This document shows positions 1 through 10,645 of a stretch of 64,000 bases of DNA, one piece after another; the first letter of the stretch is position 1, and each line of letters begins with the position of its first letter. The notes under the pieces were generated by a model that saw only the letters and a list, made by a program, of their open reading frames with translations, was not told the DNA's origin and did not search any database. The DNA lies in the NCBI GenBank assembly GCA_031761405.1, contig JASEVX010000368.1, positions 97,053 through 161,052 on the forward strand. Direction: 5' to 3'. A program made the position numbers and the translations under genes. This stretch comes from Serripes groenlandicus (Eukaryota; Mollusca; Bivalvia; Cardiida; Cardiidae).

Positions 1-800
1 CTCTGCAGCAGACGACTTTTTTTAAACATTGTGACCAAAGGGGTATTGCTCAAAACGAGCAATTTCTTCTTTTGTCACAATGTTTTCAACTTTATTCAAT
101 AATTGCTCGTTCATTTATAGAGAATTTCCACATTTTTGAGTAAATGTCTTTAAAGTCGTCTGCTGCAGACTTGTTGTATGTGGAAAAGGTTTTAAGAAAC
201 GTCGGCCAAACAGTTTCCGTAATATAAATGTGCAGGCAGGTCTTTTTACCTCACAGTCATGTAATAATTACATTAAGCAGACGACTTTTGAAAACATTGG
301 GATAAAAACATGAAATTGCTTATAATGTTTATCTTTCCTTTACTACGACAGACTAGTTCAAATGTATCATTCTGTACAGTTATAGTGAAGGATAACATAT
401 AACCCTGTCCCACATGCAGACGCATCTTGTCGAATCGGCAGCAGAAGCATTTTTAAAACATTTCGGTAAAATGAGCAGTTTCTCCTTTAGCAACAACATG
501 CATTTAACTAATAAATTATCATATGTTCATATACAATAATTTTCTATAATTTCGCCAATAGTTATTCAAGGTCGTACTGTTAAAATCTGCCTAGCTCCTT
601 CCCACTTGCAGACGAATTTTGACTTTTAAAACAAGGTGACAAACGGAGAGATTTCTCCCTTTGCCACAATGTTTTCAACACTATTCAAGAATTGTATTTC
701 ATTTCGACAGATGTTCCATAATTTTGATTTTTGTTTTCAAAGCTGTCTGCTGAAGAGTTGTTTTATGTGAGAGATAATAACATGTTAAGGGATTTCCTAA
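1..800. repeat. cluster of degraded palindromic elements (family II)
   Basis: At least three imperfect copies of a short fold-back element lie end to end. Seen directly: the recurring pieces CTGCAGCAGACGACTTT, AACATTGTGACAAA, GAGCAATTTCTCC and GTCGTCTGCTGCAGA at about 1-195, 262-450 and 590-790. The first copy is cut by the window edge. Better copies of the same family lie at 12235-12464 and 55235-55466. No gene is seen here. Confidence 0.75.
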
Positions 801-1049
801 CGAATGTTGTCTATACACGTAATTTGCATATATTTAATGCTTAACCATTTTCCTTCGGCTCAGTGAATATAACTTTTTGTCGGGTTGATACATCAAAGTA
901 AATAACTGTTTATTGTTTCCCATTTTCAGCCCTTCATAGATTAGTGAACAATCCATACACAACATTGTATAATTAATTCGGTGTATTCTAAGTTAGATTT
1001 GAACTAATGTAATAAATAAAACTGATTTCATTGTTTTGAAACTTTGAAA
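800..1049 (+). other. region upstream of PAN exon
   Basis: AT-rich sequence directly before the first coding exon of the PAN-sushi gene. It should contain the 5' UTR and perhaps the promoter, but I see no convincing TATA box or initiator. AATAAATAAAACTG near 1012 is only AT-rich context. No other gene is seen. Confidence 0.3.
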
Positions 1050-1373
1050 ATGCAACGTTTGACAATGAAGAAAGGCAGAACGGATACACCACACGGACTT
1101 CTTTTTGTGTACATATGTGTCCAAGTGTTGATTTTCGTCGATGCAGGAACCGGAAGTGCATTAGAGTTCACCAAGCGTTCGGAAGGTAAAACTTTCCGGA
1201 AGATTTATTCCATATCAGTGGGCGATTGTTTAATAGAATGTGAGCAAAGACCAAAATGTGTTTCCGTAAATTACCATAGACGTAAGCTAACATGTCACTT
1301 AAATGAACTTGATGGAGCGAATGTGTCAGAACAACAGCCAGGATTTGTGTACGTTAGAAAGGATCCTGTGCAG
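1050..1373 (+). CDS. exon 1: signal peptide + PAN/apple domain of a secreted PAN-sushi protein
   Basis: First coding exon (108 codons, phase 0 at its end) of a predicted secreted protein. The first ATG is at 1050, and an in-frame ATG at 1065 may be the true start because it is followed by a better signal peptide (hydrophobic stretch GLLFVYICVQVLIFV). The mature part has four cysteines in the pattern SVGDCLIECEQRPKC...LTC, typical of a PAN/apple domain, plus a possible N-glycosylation site (NVS). The exon ends in CAG with donor GTAAGG at 1374. The simplest model joins 1050-1373, 12704-12782, 14946-15134 and 15727-16427, which gives 430 aa with all phases matching. PAN and sushi domains bind proteins or glycans in extracellular proteins, so the role is probably recognition or adhesion, but the specific function is unknown. 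Beyond the donor the reading frame runs into a TCA-rich microsatellite, which is intron. Confidence 0.8.
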
Positions 1374-1379
1374 GTAAGG

Positions 1380-1850
1380 ATTTATCAATTTCATCAACTC
1401 TATCATAATCCACGTCGTCGTCATCAACAGTATCATAAACTTTATAATCATCAGCATCAGCATCACAATCATCCTAAACATTATCATCATCATCATTATC
1501 ATCATTATCATGATCACCACCAGTATCGCCACTTTAACATCATCATCATCATCATCATCAACATCACCATCATCATCAACTTCATCATCACCACCAACGT
1601 CATCGTCGTCGTTTTCATCATGATCATCAACATTATCGTCACCCTAACATCATCATCGTCATCATCATCATCAACTTCATCATCACCACCAACGTCATCG
1701 TCGTCGTTTTCATCATGATCATCAACATTATCGCCATCCTAACATCATCATCGTCATCATCAGCATCACCATCATCATCATCATCATCTACTTCATCATC
1801 ACCAACATCATCATCGTTCTCTTCATCATCATGATCATCGCCAGCAGAAA
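1380..1850. repeat. (TCA)n/(ATC)n-rich microsatellite
   Basis: Imperfect CAT/ATC/TCG trinucleotide tract starting a few bases after the exon 1 donor. Both strands carry spurious low-complexity ORFs (His/Ile-rich on +, Met-rich on -). A roughly 100-bp segment (TCATCATCACCACCAACGTC...) is itself repeated in tandem. Confidence 0.9.
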
Positions 1851-1879
1851 GCTTTTTGAAAACACAGCTGGTGGGGTAT

Positions 1880-2680
1880 GCTTATATACAAAAGATTGAA
1901 AGAATAAAAATACAATTCTGCAAAAACATATGCAATCTGTCTGAAAATACTTGCGATACAATTGCACTAGGAGAATGTGGCAGACTCCCTTTGTGTATAG
2001 CATGTATGCCTATATGTATCAAATACTGGTTGAAATTAAAGCGTATGGAAAATACAAGATATCCAAAACAATGTTACGAAATGTTAAAACAATTGGATAC
2101 AGCTGGTAGACACACCTGGGCCACATGTATAACGGATCTGCTTTATCTTTATGGTTATGGCTACGTCTGGATTGCTCACGATGTTGGCACCGATGATATA
2201 TTTATCAAACAGTTTGCACAAAGACTAGAAGATAATTCTACTCAACTTTGGATCTCAAATATAAACAATACCTCTAAAGCATTAACTTATAAGCATTTTA
2301 AATCGGCCCTTACCCCCGAATTATACCTAAGTGTAGATATACTATATGTCCACAGAAAAATGTTGTCTAATTTTAGGTGCTCTAACCATGATCTGATGAT
2401 TGAACGAGGTAGGCACCTTGGAATAGATAGAGCTTTGAGATTATGTCCTTTGTGTAAAGAATCAAATGTATCTGTAGTTGAAGATGAATACAACCTATTT
2501 TTCGATTGTCCTAAATATGAACCATTAAGATTGATTTACTTCAAACCGTATTTGAATCGTTGTAGAAATGAACATGTATTCAATAGTATTTTTACATTAA
2601 ATAACATAGTCACAATAAGGTCTGTTGCAAAGTAGCTCGTTGAGGCATTTCATGTTATAAAGCATTTTTTGGAAAAATAA
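1880..2680 (+). mobile_element. LINE (non-LTR retrotransposon) ORF2 C-terminal fragment
   Basis: The translated frame from about 1856 to 2635 matches the familiar C-terminal end of mollusc LINE reverse transcriptase ORFs. It has a GECGRLPL...IKYWLKL segment, a long helical stretch, and the terminal CPLC-x(n)-DEYNLFFDCPKYEPLR zinc-knuckle-like motif. The frame stops at TAG 2633-2635, but the same frame then continues LVEAFHVIKHFLEK, which fits the usual last helix. That suggests one nonsense mutation close to the natural end. The 5' part (RT and endonuclease domains) is absent, so this is a 5'-truncated dead copy in intron 1. Confidence 0.75.
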
Positions 2681-2699
2681 GGAAACATTCAATGAAGTG

Positions 2700-3000
2700 T
2701 ACAGTTTTATGCCCGACATAAATTACCACTTATCAATTTTGTTCTACCACTCACATATTCAACTACTCATCCACCAACCCATTCATTTTACCACCCACCA
2801 AAAACAATCTTACTCTCCCACTCACTCCACACACTTATTCACTCACTCACTCCAAACACTCAAACACCCATACATTCATTTACTCCAACACTCAATAAGC
2901 CACACACATACATTCACTCACTCATGCTCTCGATCACCAACACATTCATTCACTACAACAGTCTATCAACCACACACTTATTCATTCGCCGTTTTATTTT
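2700..3000. repeat. CACT/CATT-rich simple repeat
   Basis: Degenerate tetranucleotide tract (CACTCACTC, ATTCATTC, CCAACCCATTC) inside the 3' region of the LINE fragment. The ORF across it is Thr/His/Ser-rich and is a low-complexity artefact. Confidence 0.8.
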
Positions 3001-3061
3001 GCCTGAATTATATCTTCAAGCACTGTATAGGTTACTTGTATGTTTATAATCATATAACTAT

Positions 3062-3335
3062 TTCAATATTTTAAGAATATATCTCAATAATTGTTTCTGT
3101 AATATATCTCAATAATTGTTTCTCAATAATTGTTTCTCAATAATTGTTTCTCAATAATTGTTTCTCAATAATTGTTTCTCAATAATTGTTTCTCAATAAT
3201 TGTTTCTCAATAATTGTTTCTGTAATATATCTCAATAATTGTTTCTGTAATATATCTCAATAATTGTTTCTGTAATATATCTCAATAATTGTTTCTGTAA
3301 TATATCTCAATAATTGTTTCTGTAAAATATCTCAT
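3062..3335. repeat. tandem array, 25-bp unit with nested 14-bp unit
   Basis: The unit AATATATCTCAATAATTG plus TTTCTGT repeats about every 25 bp at both ends. In the middle the shorter CAATAATTGTTTCT repeats every 14 bp. This is a two-level minisatellite, probably expanded within the 3' UTR of the LINE. Confidence 0.9.
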
Positions 3336-3339
3336 TCCA

Positions 3340-3425
3340 ATTGTGTCATTCATATTGTATTATTTGTAAATAAATAATAGCCAGAGGCCTAAATACTTGA
3401 ATAAAGAAATTGAATTGAATTGAGT
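3340..3425 (+). mobile_element. LINE 3' end with (TTGAA)n tail
   Basis: AATTGTGTCATTC ... AATACTTGAATAAAGAAATTGAATTGAATTGAG resembles a LINE 3' terminus: an AATAAA signal followed by a short TTGAA tail instead of poly-A. A closely related sequence lies in reverse orientation at 18217-18310, so this is a repeat family. It is likely the 3' terminus of the LINE fragment at 1880-2680. Confidence 0.6.
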
Positions 3426-3501
3426 TGGCGGAGTAATGGCACTTGACTTTGTGACATAAGCTAAACATCTAGTTTGATATTTCGATTATATCTGATGTAT
3501 C

Positions 3502-4435
3502 CACCTCGATGGTGTAGTGGTAGAACGTCCGCCTCGATGGTGTAGTGGTAGAACGTCCGCCTCGATGGTGTAGTAGTAGAACGTCCGCCTCGATGGTGTA
3601 GTGGTAGAACGTCCGCCTCGATGGTGTAGTGGTAGAACGTCAACCTCGATGGTGTAGTGGTAGAACGTCCGCCTCGATGGTGTAGTGGTAGAACGTCCGC
3701 CTCGATGGTGTAGTGATAGAACGTCCACCTCGATGGTGTAGTGGTAAAATGTCCGCCTCGATGTTGTAGTGGTAGAACGTCCGCCTCGATGGTGTAATGG
3801 TAGAACGTCCGCCTCGATGGTGTAGTGGTAGAACGTCCACCTCGATTGTGTAGTAGTAGAACGTCCAACTCGATGGTGTAGTAGTAGAACGTCCACCTCG
3901 ATGGTGTAGTAGTAGAATGTCCGCCTCGATGGTGTAGTAGTAGAACGTCCACTTCGATGGTGTAGTGGTAGAACGTCCGCCTCGATGGTGTAGTGGTAGA
4001 ACGTCCTCCTCGATAGTGTAGTAGTAGAACGTCCGCCTCGATTGTGTAGTGGTAGAACGTCAACCTCGATGGTGTAGTGGTAGAACGTCCGCCTCGATGG
4101 TGTAGTGGTAGAACGTCCGCCTCGATGGTGTAGTGGTAGAACGTCCGCCTCGATGGTGTAGTGGTAGAACGTCCGCCTCGATGGTGTAGTGGTAGAACGT
4201 CCGCCTCGATGGTGTAGTAGTAGTAGTAGAACGTCCGCCTCGATGGTGTAGTGGTAGAACGTCCGCCTCGATGGTGTAGTGGTAGAACGTCCGCCTCGAT
4301 GGTGTAGTGGTAGAACGTCCGCCTCGATGGTGTAGTGGTAGAACGTCCGCCTCGATGGTGTAGTGGTAGAACGTCCGCCTCGATGGTGTAGTGGTAGAAC
4401 GTCCGCCTCGATGGTGTAGTGGTAGAACGTCCACC
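3502..4435 (+). repeat. 28-bp satellite made of SINE tRNA A-box heads (+ orientation), about 33 copies
   Basis: Near-perfect 28-bp tandem array. Each unit holds TGGTGTAGTGG, a full match to the RNA polymerase III A-box consensus TRGYNNARNNG, followed by TAGAACGTCCGCCTCGA. The array runs without a break into a SINE body with a B box (GGTTCGATCC, 4439-4448). Complete SINEs of the same type (53243-53490, 36308-36555) have only one such head, so the array is an expansion of the 5' half of the tRNA-like region. One unit carries a (TAG)n slippage near 4218-4232. The minus-strand ORFs through the array are artefacts: 28 is not a multiple of 3 and no frame happens to contain a stop. Confidence 0.93.
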
Positions 4436-4545
4436 TCGGGTTCGATCCCCGTCAGACTCATACCAAGGACTATACAAATGGTAGCAATGGCTGTCCTCAT
4501 TTGCGCTCAGGAGTGTGGGGTAAGAATTGGCGGTATCGGTTAAAC
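4430..4545 (+). mobile_element. SINE B-box and body following the A-box array
   Basis: CCTCGGGTTCGATCCCC (B box), then GTCAGACTCATACCA and AATGGTAGCAATGGC. This is the same order as in the SINEs at 36308 and 54772. It is the only B box in + orientation beside the 33-unit A-box array. Confidence 0.75.
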
Positions 4546-4549
4546 AGTT

Positions 4550-4640
4550 ACTTAACGGTGTTTCCTGGGTAAGTTACCAGTACTTCTGGTCTTATTAACC
4601 TGACACCAGCCAGTCAGTTGCTATGCTAACCCAGCAACCT
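4550..4640 (-). mobile_element. inverted SINE body (tail-to-tail with the previous SINE)
   Basis: GTTTCCTGGGTAAGTTACCAGTAC and CCTGACACCAGCCAGTCA are the reverse complement of the SINE 3' body seen in + orientation near 54950-54990. Here the body meets a 28-bp head array of its own on the right. No B box remains in this copy. Confidence 0.65.
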
Positions 4641-5362
4641 CTACCACTACACTACCGAGACGGACGCTCTACCGCTACACCACCGAGACGGACGCTCTAC
4701 CACTACACCACCGAGACGGACGCTCTACCACTACACCACCGAGACGGACGCTCTACCACTACACTACCGAGACGGACGCTCTACCACTACACTACCGAGA
4801 CGGATGCTCTACCACTACACTACCGAGACGGACGCTCTACCACTACACTACCGAGACGGACGCTCTACCACTACACTACCGAGACGGACGTTCTACCACT
4901 ACACTACCGAGACGGACGCTCTACCACTACACTACCGAGACGGACGCTCTACCTCTACACTACCGAGACGGACGCTCTACCACTACACTACCGAGACGGA
5001 CGCTCTACCACTACACTACCGAGACGGACGTTCTACCACTACACTACCGAGACGGACGCTCTACCACTACACTACCGAGACGGACGCTCTACCACTACAC
5101 TACCGAGACGGACGCTCTACCACTACACTACCGAGACGGACGCTCTACCACTACACTACCGAGACGGACGTTCTACCACTACACTACCGAGACGGACGTT
5201 CTACCACTACACTACCGAGACGGACGCTCTACCACTACACTACCGAGACGGACGTTCTACCACTACACTACCGAGACGGACGCTCTACCACTACACTACC
5301 GAGACGGACGTTCTACCACTACACTACCGAGACGGACGCTCTACCACTACACTACCGAGACG
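4639..5362 (-). repeat. 28-bp satellite of SINE A-box heads (- orientation), about 26 copies
   Basis: The unit CTACCACTACACTACCGAG ACGGACGCT repeats every 28 bp. Its reverse complement contains TAGTGTAGTGG, again a full match to the Pol III A-box consensus. The orientation is opposite to the array at 3502-4435, so the two arrays are divergent copies of the same SINE head around a short central body. Internal variation is low (mainly GCT/GTT at one position), which suggests recent homogenisation. Confidence 0.93.
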
Positions 5363-6085
5363 TATTCATTCATTATAGTTTTCACCGGTATTGACACAAA
5401 CCATTAGTAAGGTGTTAGCTCTGTCTTATTATTCATTCATTATAGTTTTCACCAGTATTGACACAAACCATTAGTAAGGTGTTAGCTCTGTCTTATTATT
5501 CATTCATTATAGTTTTCACCAGTATTGACACAAACCATTAGTAAGGTGTTAGCTCTGTCTTATTATTCATTCATTATAGTTTTCACCAGTATTGACACAA
5601 ACCATTAGTAAGGTGTTAGCTCTGTCTTATTATTCATTCATTATAGTTTTCACCAGTATTGACACAAACCATTAGTAAGGTGTTAGCTCTGTCTTATTAT
5701 TCATTCATTATAGTTTTCACCAGTATTGACACAAACCATTAGTAAGGTGTTAGCTCTGTCTTATTATTCATTCATTATAGTTTTCACCAGTATTGACACA
5801 AACCATTAGTAAGGTGTTAGCTCTGTCTTATTATTCATTCATTATAGTTTTCACCAGAATTGACACAAACCATTAGTAAGGTGTTAGCTCTGTCTTATTA
5901 TTCATTCATTATAGTTTCCATCAGTATTGACACAAACCATTAGTAAGGTGTTAGCTCTGTCTTATTATTCATTCATTATAGTTTCCATCAGTATTGACAC
6001 AAACCATTAGTAAGGTGTTAGCTCTGTCTTATTATTCATTCATTATAGTTTCCATCAGTATTGACACAAACCATTAGTAAGATGT
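5363..6085. repeat. 67-bp tandem array, about 11 copies
   Basis: The unit begins TATTCATTCATTATAGTTTTC and ends GTGTTAGCTCTGTCTTAT. Starts at 5363, 5430 and 5497 give an exact 67-bp period. The last copies share TTTCCATCAG in place of TTTTCACCAG, a block pattern that points to expansion from one end. Confidence 0.95.
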
Positions 6086-6100
6086 TTGCTTTGTTACATA

Positions 6101-6329
6101 TGAGCCGTTCCACGAGAAAACCAAAAGTATCTACCCAGATCAGCCTAAGCATGATGCGCAGGCTAACCCGGACAGACAATTTTCGCCTCCTGTGGTTATT
6201 TCTCTATACCAATATCGCCCTGAGACGGAATGTGTCTGTCCGGATTAGCCTGCGCGGACTGCGCAGGCTGATCCGGATCGATACATTTCGCATAGCCAAA
6301 TAATGTTAGTTTTCTCGTGGAACGGATCA
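6101..6329. mobile_element. palindromic MITE-like element, family I (copy 1)
   Basis: It starts TGAGCCGTTCCACGAGAAAA and ends with the complement TTTTCTCGTGGAACGGATCA. It contains the internal inverted pair GATCAGCCTAAGCAT...GCGCAGGCTAACCCGG and GCCTGCGCGGACTGCGCAGGCTGATCC, and the centre TTTTCGCCTCCTGTGG. No ORF is present. It is the first of ten copies in the window. Confidence 0.85.
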
Positions 6330-6384
6330 TATTGTTTCACAGATGTTTTCAAAGCAGAAATCTCTACAATAACAAGTTTCAAAT

Positions 6385-6560
6385 GTACTTGACTTTACTT
6401 TTACTTTACTTTATTTCCAAAAAGCTTTGAACACTTACTGTGTTTTTAGCTAACTAATATAGACATACATACATATAAGACAAATTTAACAAAGATCAAT
6501 TAGCAAAATCTTGAATACACTTAAAAATACAAAGACGAGAAATTCGACAGCTATTTCTAA
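6385..6560 (-). mobile_element. possible LINE 3' end (minus strand)
   Basis: CTTTACTTTTACTTTACTTTATTTCC followed by AT-rich sequence looks like the reverse complement of a LINE 3' end with a (AAAGT)n tail. No coding part is recognisable. Weak call. Confidence 0.3.
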
Positions 6561-8400
6561 TAAATATTTCAGAAATGTACAAAAAAAAAAAAAATCAAGG
6601 ATCCTTTCTCATTTTGTTTGCAAAATATGTATATCTAGATGTTTGGATGACATTTTTATTTGAATTTAACTGCAAGAGCAAGGAAAACTTATGCAATGCC
6701 ATTTACAATATAAGAAGAATTTTGATGCAAACCATCAAGACGCCGCGCATGATTTTGAAGCATGACTTAAAGGAAGCAGATGCAGTTCAGTACATTTAAA
6801 TAACCTGTGCAAGCAGACACGATGTAAATATTTCGAACAAGAAGACCAAATGTTCCTTAATTTTAAGCAAGAAGGCCAAGATGTGCCTATATTGCTCACC
6901 TGGCTACCATAGCCTATATAAAAAGGTTACCAAGAGCAGAAAGGGTCAATATTGACGTAGGGATTAAACGTTTTATATGCTACGATCTATGTGCTATTCA
7001 GCATGTGAAGTTTAGTCGTGAAATGACAAGTTTAGTCCTGAAACCATTTGGTTTACGGTTTGCTTAACATTCACTGCAACTATAATGTGTCATACAAGCT
7101 GAAGTTTCTCAAGTGGTTTGTTTTTACAATAAACTGTTTTAAATCCTCTAACTAGATGCATTAGATAAAAAACAAACATACGTGCTTAAATATTAACATA
7201 CATGTATTTTAAGGTTTATTGCCTCTAGTGATAAGTTAAGTGTGACACAAGCTTTGGAAGGAGAGGGGGAAGTCTATTTTCCTTCCAGTTTAGCAGAAGT
7301 ATGATAGCAATAAATACGAAGTAATTAAAAAATAAAAGAAAATATCTTTATGATCAAGATTGAGCATTATATGAAAGTTCACATGTATAGACAACATATA
7401 GCAAGAATTATTAAGTCTGTTTTGTTTGTTTGTAATGTCACTTTAATCGTTTTGAACATGCCAGTTGAAAACTGAAAAATAAACAAAAGAAAATGGTCAA
7501 GTCAGTTCCCTAAGAGCAAAGAGCGAAAACCAGTTGGTACGAATCTTTCATCTAGAACGAAACATAAAAAACCGGGTACGAATCCAATGAATTTTAGAAA
7601 TCGGACGAAATCGTGAAAACAGCGAAGTATTCATAACGGAAGGAAGCAGAGACAACTTAATTACTCTATGGGAACCGATGACACCTTGTCGTCTATTCAA
7701 TAAGAATGACCAAAATCGCCAAGTGATGACATGCTGCATTTACAAATAGAACAGGTCACGTTACGGCCATGCCTATTGCATAGTTGGGTTAACGTTGTTT
7801 TTACAGTTTCTAGAATTATACTGTAATATGTAGTAATTAAAATGAATCATCATTGATTTTTTAAAGATTACCCATTTATTTAAAAATCTCAATATTGGAA
7901 ATAGCCAAAAACAGCGCTAGAAACTTTTTTCTGAGCTTTGATGAATCGGGTCGTAAACCAAACTATAAAAAAAGCGTAGCCTAGGCAGTTAGGGGAAAGT
8001 TATTAAATACCCATTAGATGTGTCTAAAGTTTTGTAATAACGGTAGAAGACATGCCTATTTTGTGTCTTTTTGTGTCTTAAATCATTTTATACAATTTAT
8101 TGATTCATAAAGATTGTTTTTTACAAACAAACAACAGAGGTTTTTTTTAACAATAATAACATTGGTTTCTCCCTTTTCGATTACGTCACCCCATGGTAAA
8201 ACCTATCCCATACTGACGCCGCGCTTCCACGCGGCGTCAATAATGATTTGAAGCAAATAACACTACATTGATACCAGCTAGAATACAGATAACTTTGGCT
8301 ACATCTAGTGAATAACTAGTGAATACTAGAAGTCTCTATAAATGCAAGTATAATTTATTATTAAATAAAACAAAATGTGGTCAGTTGGCCAAAATGTTTT
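6560..8400. other. intronic stretch without recognised gene
   Basis: AT-rich unique-looking sequence. The only structured feature I see is a perfect GC-rich hairpin at 8214-8239. Short ORFs here show no domain and no splice context that I trust. Confidence 0.5.
8214..8239. other. perfect 10-bp inverted repeat with 6-nt loop
   Basis: TGACGCCGCG, loop CTTCCA, then CGCGGCGTCA. It stands out as GC-rich within strongly AT-rich sequence. There is no poly-T tract after it. Confidence 0.8.
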
Positions 8401-8419
8401 TTCAAAAGTCATCATCCAT

Positions 8420-8625
8420 CATCATTCATCCACTCATTCATCTGTACGCTCACTCAGTCACTCATTCACTCATTCATCTATCATCATTCATCCACTCATT
8501 CATCTGTACGCTCACTCATCCACTCATTCAGCTGTACGCTCGCTCATTCATTCATTCATTCATTCATTCATTCATCTGTACGCTCACTCATTCACTCTTT
8601 CATTCATTCATACGTCGCTCATTAT
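8420..8625. repeat. CATT/CACT simple repeat with CATCTGTACGCTCACTC interruptions
   Basis: Tandem CATTCATT and CACTCATT tracts alternate with the word ATCTGTACGCTCACTCA, which occurs four times with small changes. His/Ser-rich ORFs in all three + frames are artefacts of the repeat. Confidence 0.9.
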
Positions 8626-8754
8626 TAACTTCACGATTGCACATTATTTTTTCCGCTATTTCAGTGTAGTTACACGTGTTTTATGTGTTAAATGTGTTCT
8701 AAAGAACAAAACCATATTTTTACATTGCTCATCCTAAAAAAAAATCATATAATT

Positions 8755-8850
8755 CTCGTGTTTAATTCATGTTTAATTCATGTTTAATCCATGTTTAATT
8801 CATGTTTAGTTCATGTTAAAAATTCATGTTTATTTCAGGTTTAATTCATT
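8755..8850. repeat. 12-bp tandem repeat
   Basis: CATGTTTAATTC repeats about eight times with substitutions such as GTTTAGTTCATG. Confidence 0.85.
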
Positions 8851-8894
8851 CATCATACTATAAATTCCGAATTAAGCTCGTATTTCCTGTCATG

Positions 8895-9735
8895 TTTATG
8901 TATGTGTTTAGACAGTTTACTTTGTATATTGTATGTATATGTAAGTATTTAGACAGTATACTTTGTATATTGTATGTATATGTATGTCTTTAGAAGTTAT
9001 ACCTTGTATATTGTATGTATGTGTTTAGACAGTATACTTTGTAAATCACATGTATTTGTATGTGTTTAGACAATATACTTTGTATATGGTGTGTGTATAT
9101 GTATGTGTTTAGACAGTATACTTTGTATATTATATGTATATGTATGTGTTTAGACAGTATACTTTGTATATTATATGTATATGTATGTGTTTAGACAGTC
9201 TATGTTGTATATTGTATGTATAGGTATGTGTTTAGACAGTATACCTTGTATAGTATATGTATTGGTATGTGTTAAGACAATATACTGTGTATATTGTATG
9301 TATATGTATGTGTTTATACAGTATAATTTGTATATTATATGTATATGTATGTGTTTAGACAGTATACTTTGTATATTATATGTTTATGTATGTGTTTAGA
9401 CTGTCTATGTTGTATATTGTATGTATGTGTATGTGTTTAGACAGTATACTTTGTATAGTATATGTATTGGTATGTGTTTAGACAATATACTTTGTGTTTA
9501 GACAATATGCTTTGTATATTGTATGTATATGAATGTGTTTAGACAATATACTTTGTATATTGCATGTATATGTATATGTTTAGACAATATACTTTGTATA
9601 TTATATGTATTGGTATGTGTTTAGACAATATACTTTGTTTATTACATGTATATGTATGTGTTTATACAGTATAGTTTGTACATTATATGTATGTGTATGT
9701 GTTTAGACAGTATACTTTGTACAGGTCATTAACAA
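8895..9735. repeat. ~41-bp tandem array, about 20 copies
   Basis: The unit is close to TGTGTTTAGACAGTATACTT TGTATATTGTATGTATATGTA. Units vary (ACAGTCTATGTTG, ACAATATACTTTG). The ORF MYMYVF... is a repeat artefact. Confidence 0.9.
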
Positions 9736-10645
9736 AATGTTCTGTCTGTCATCTATTTTAGATGTATCAAACTATATCATTATGTGGGAAAGGGATTATG
9801 ACTATAAATATGTGTATACAGGGGAATGTTACCGTTCATTTCGACAAAGTAATTAAATCACGTACATTTGTTTGTCAGACAACTAATATACCAGTGCGGA
9901 ATATGATAAATCAATAATAAACTTACAGGTCCCATCTATACCCCCTCGCGGAGATTGGTGTTAAGCCCTATGTTTAACCCTTTCCAACATGCAACAATTA
10001 TGCAGCAGACGACTTTGAAATCATCTAGGCAAAAAAATGGAAACATCTCTATAAATGAAAGTTTAAATATTGAAAGGGAAGCGTCTATATTTGGGAATGG
10101 TTAAACTTATTATTTATTTTACATCGATTGCGAAACAAGCTTTGAACTCATATAAATCATGCTCGATGTCTGCTTCCTGGAGACATAACTAGTATTCGTG
10201 CAGTTTGTGTAACGGGACCGTTGGTATGAGAGGCCGACGCTCTACCACTGTCTTGTCTTCCACACCCAATGTTTCACTGTTCCGTCTGGCATATCATTTA
10301 CCCACATACAGCAAGTCTGCAGCAGATGATTTTGAAAGAGTCTTGGCAAAGATGTGAATAATCCAAATAGATGAGTTTAATTATTAACAAGAATTGTAAA
10401 CAAACACTCTGGCAAAAAGAGAAGTTGCTAATTATGAGCAATTTCTTCTGTTGCCAGTGTTTACAAATGTAGTCAAAGGGTTAAGATACACTACATTGAT
10501 TGGAAAGATTAATCGTTCGGGTTTCGGACTCACGATTTCTAGGTCGATACCCTGTGGCATTTCCATGGAATGCCTTTAGTGAAGAGTTACAGAAACAAAG
10601 GACTTCTTGATTCATTGATCTTGATTATGTATCCAACACTCCATT
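9735..10645. other. intronic stretch with degraded family II elements
   Basis: Partial copies of the family II palindrome (GCAGCAGACGACTTTGAAATCAT near 10015, GCAGCAGATGATTTTGAAAG near 10322, AAGAGAAGTTGCTAATTATGAGCAATTTCTTCT near 10420). A SINE-like fragment (GGTATGAGAGGCCGACGCTCTACCACTG, near 10222) may also be present. No gene is seen. Confidence 0.5.

Noticed and set aside
4430..4460. Functional tRNA gene
   Set aside because: A and B boxes are present but no cloverleaf, anticodon arm or acceptor pairing can be drawn. The sequence continues as a SINE body. The same holds for 12830, 35081, 36308, 53243 and 54772.
3461..4500. Long minus-strand ORFs with HHRGGRSTTTPSRRTFYHYTIEADVLPL repeats
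   Set aside because: They are translations of the 28-bp SINE-head array. The period is not a multiple of 3 and no stop happens to occur in these frames.
3502..5362. CRISPR-like array
   Set aside because: 28-bp units are directly contiguous without spacers, the DNA is eukaryotic, and the unit matches a SINE tRNA head.
4623..5394. Plus-strand ORFs with YHYTTETDALPLHYRDGRSTTTLPRR repeats
   Set aside because: Same artefact for the opposite 28-bp array.
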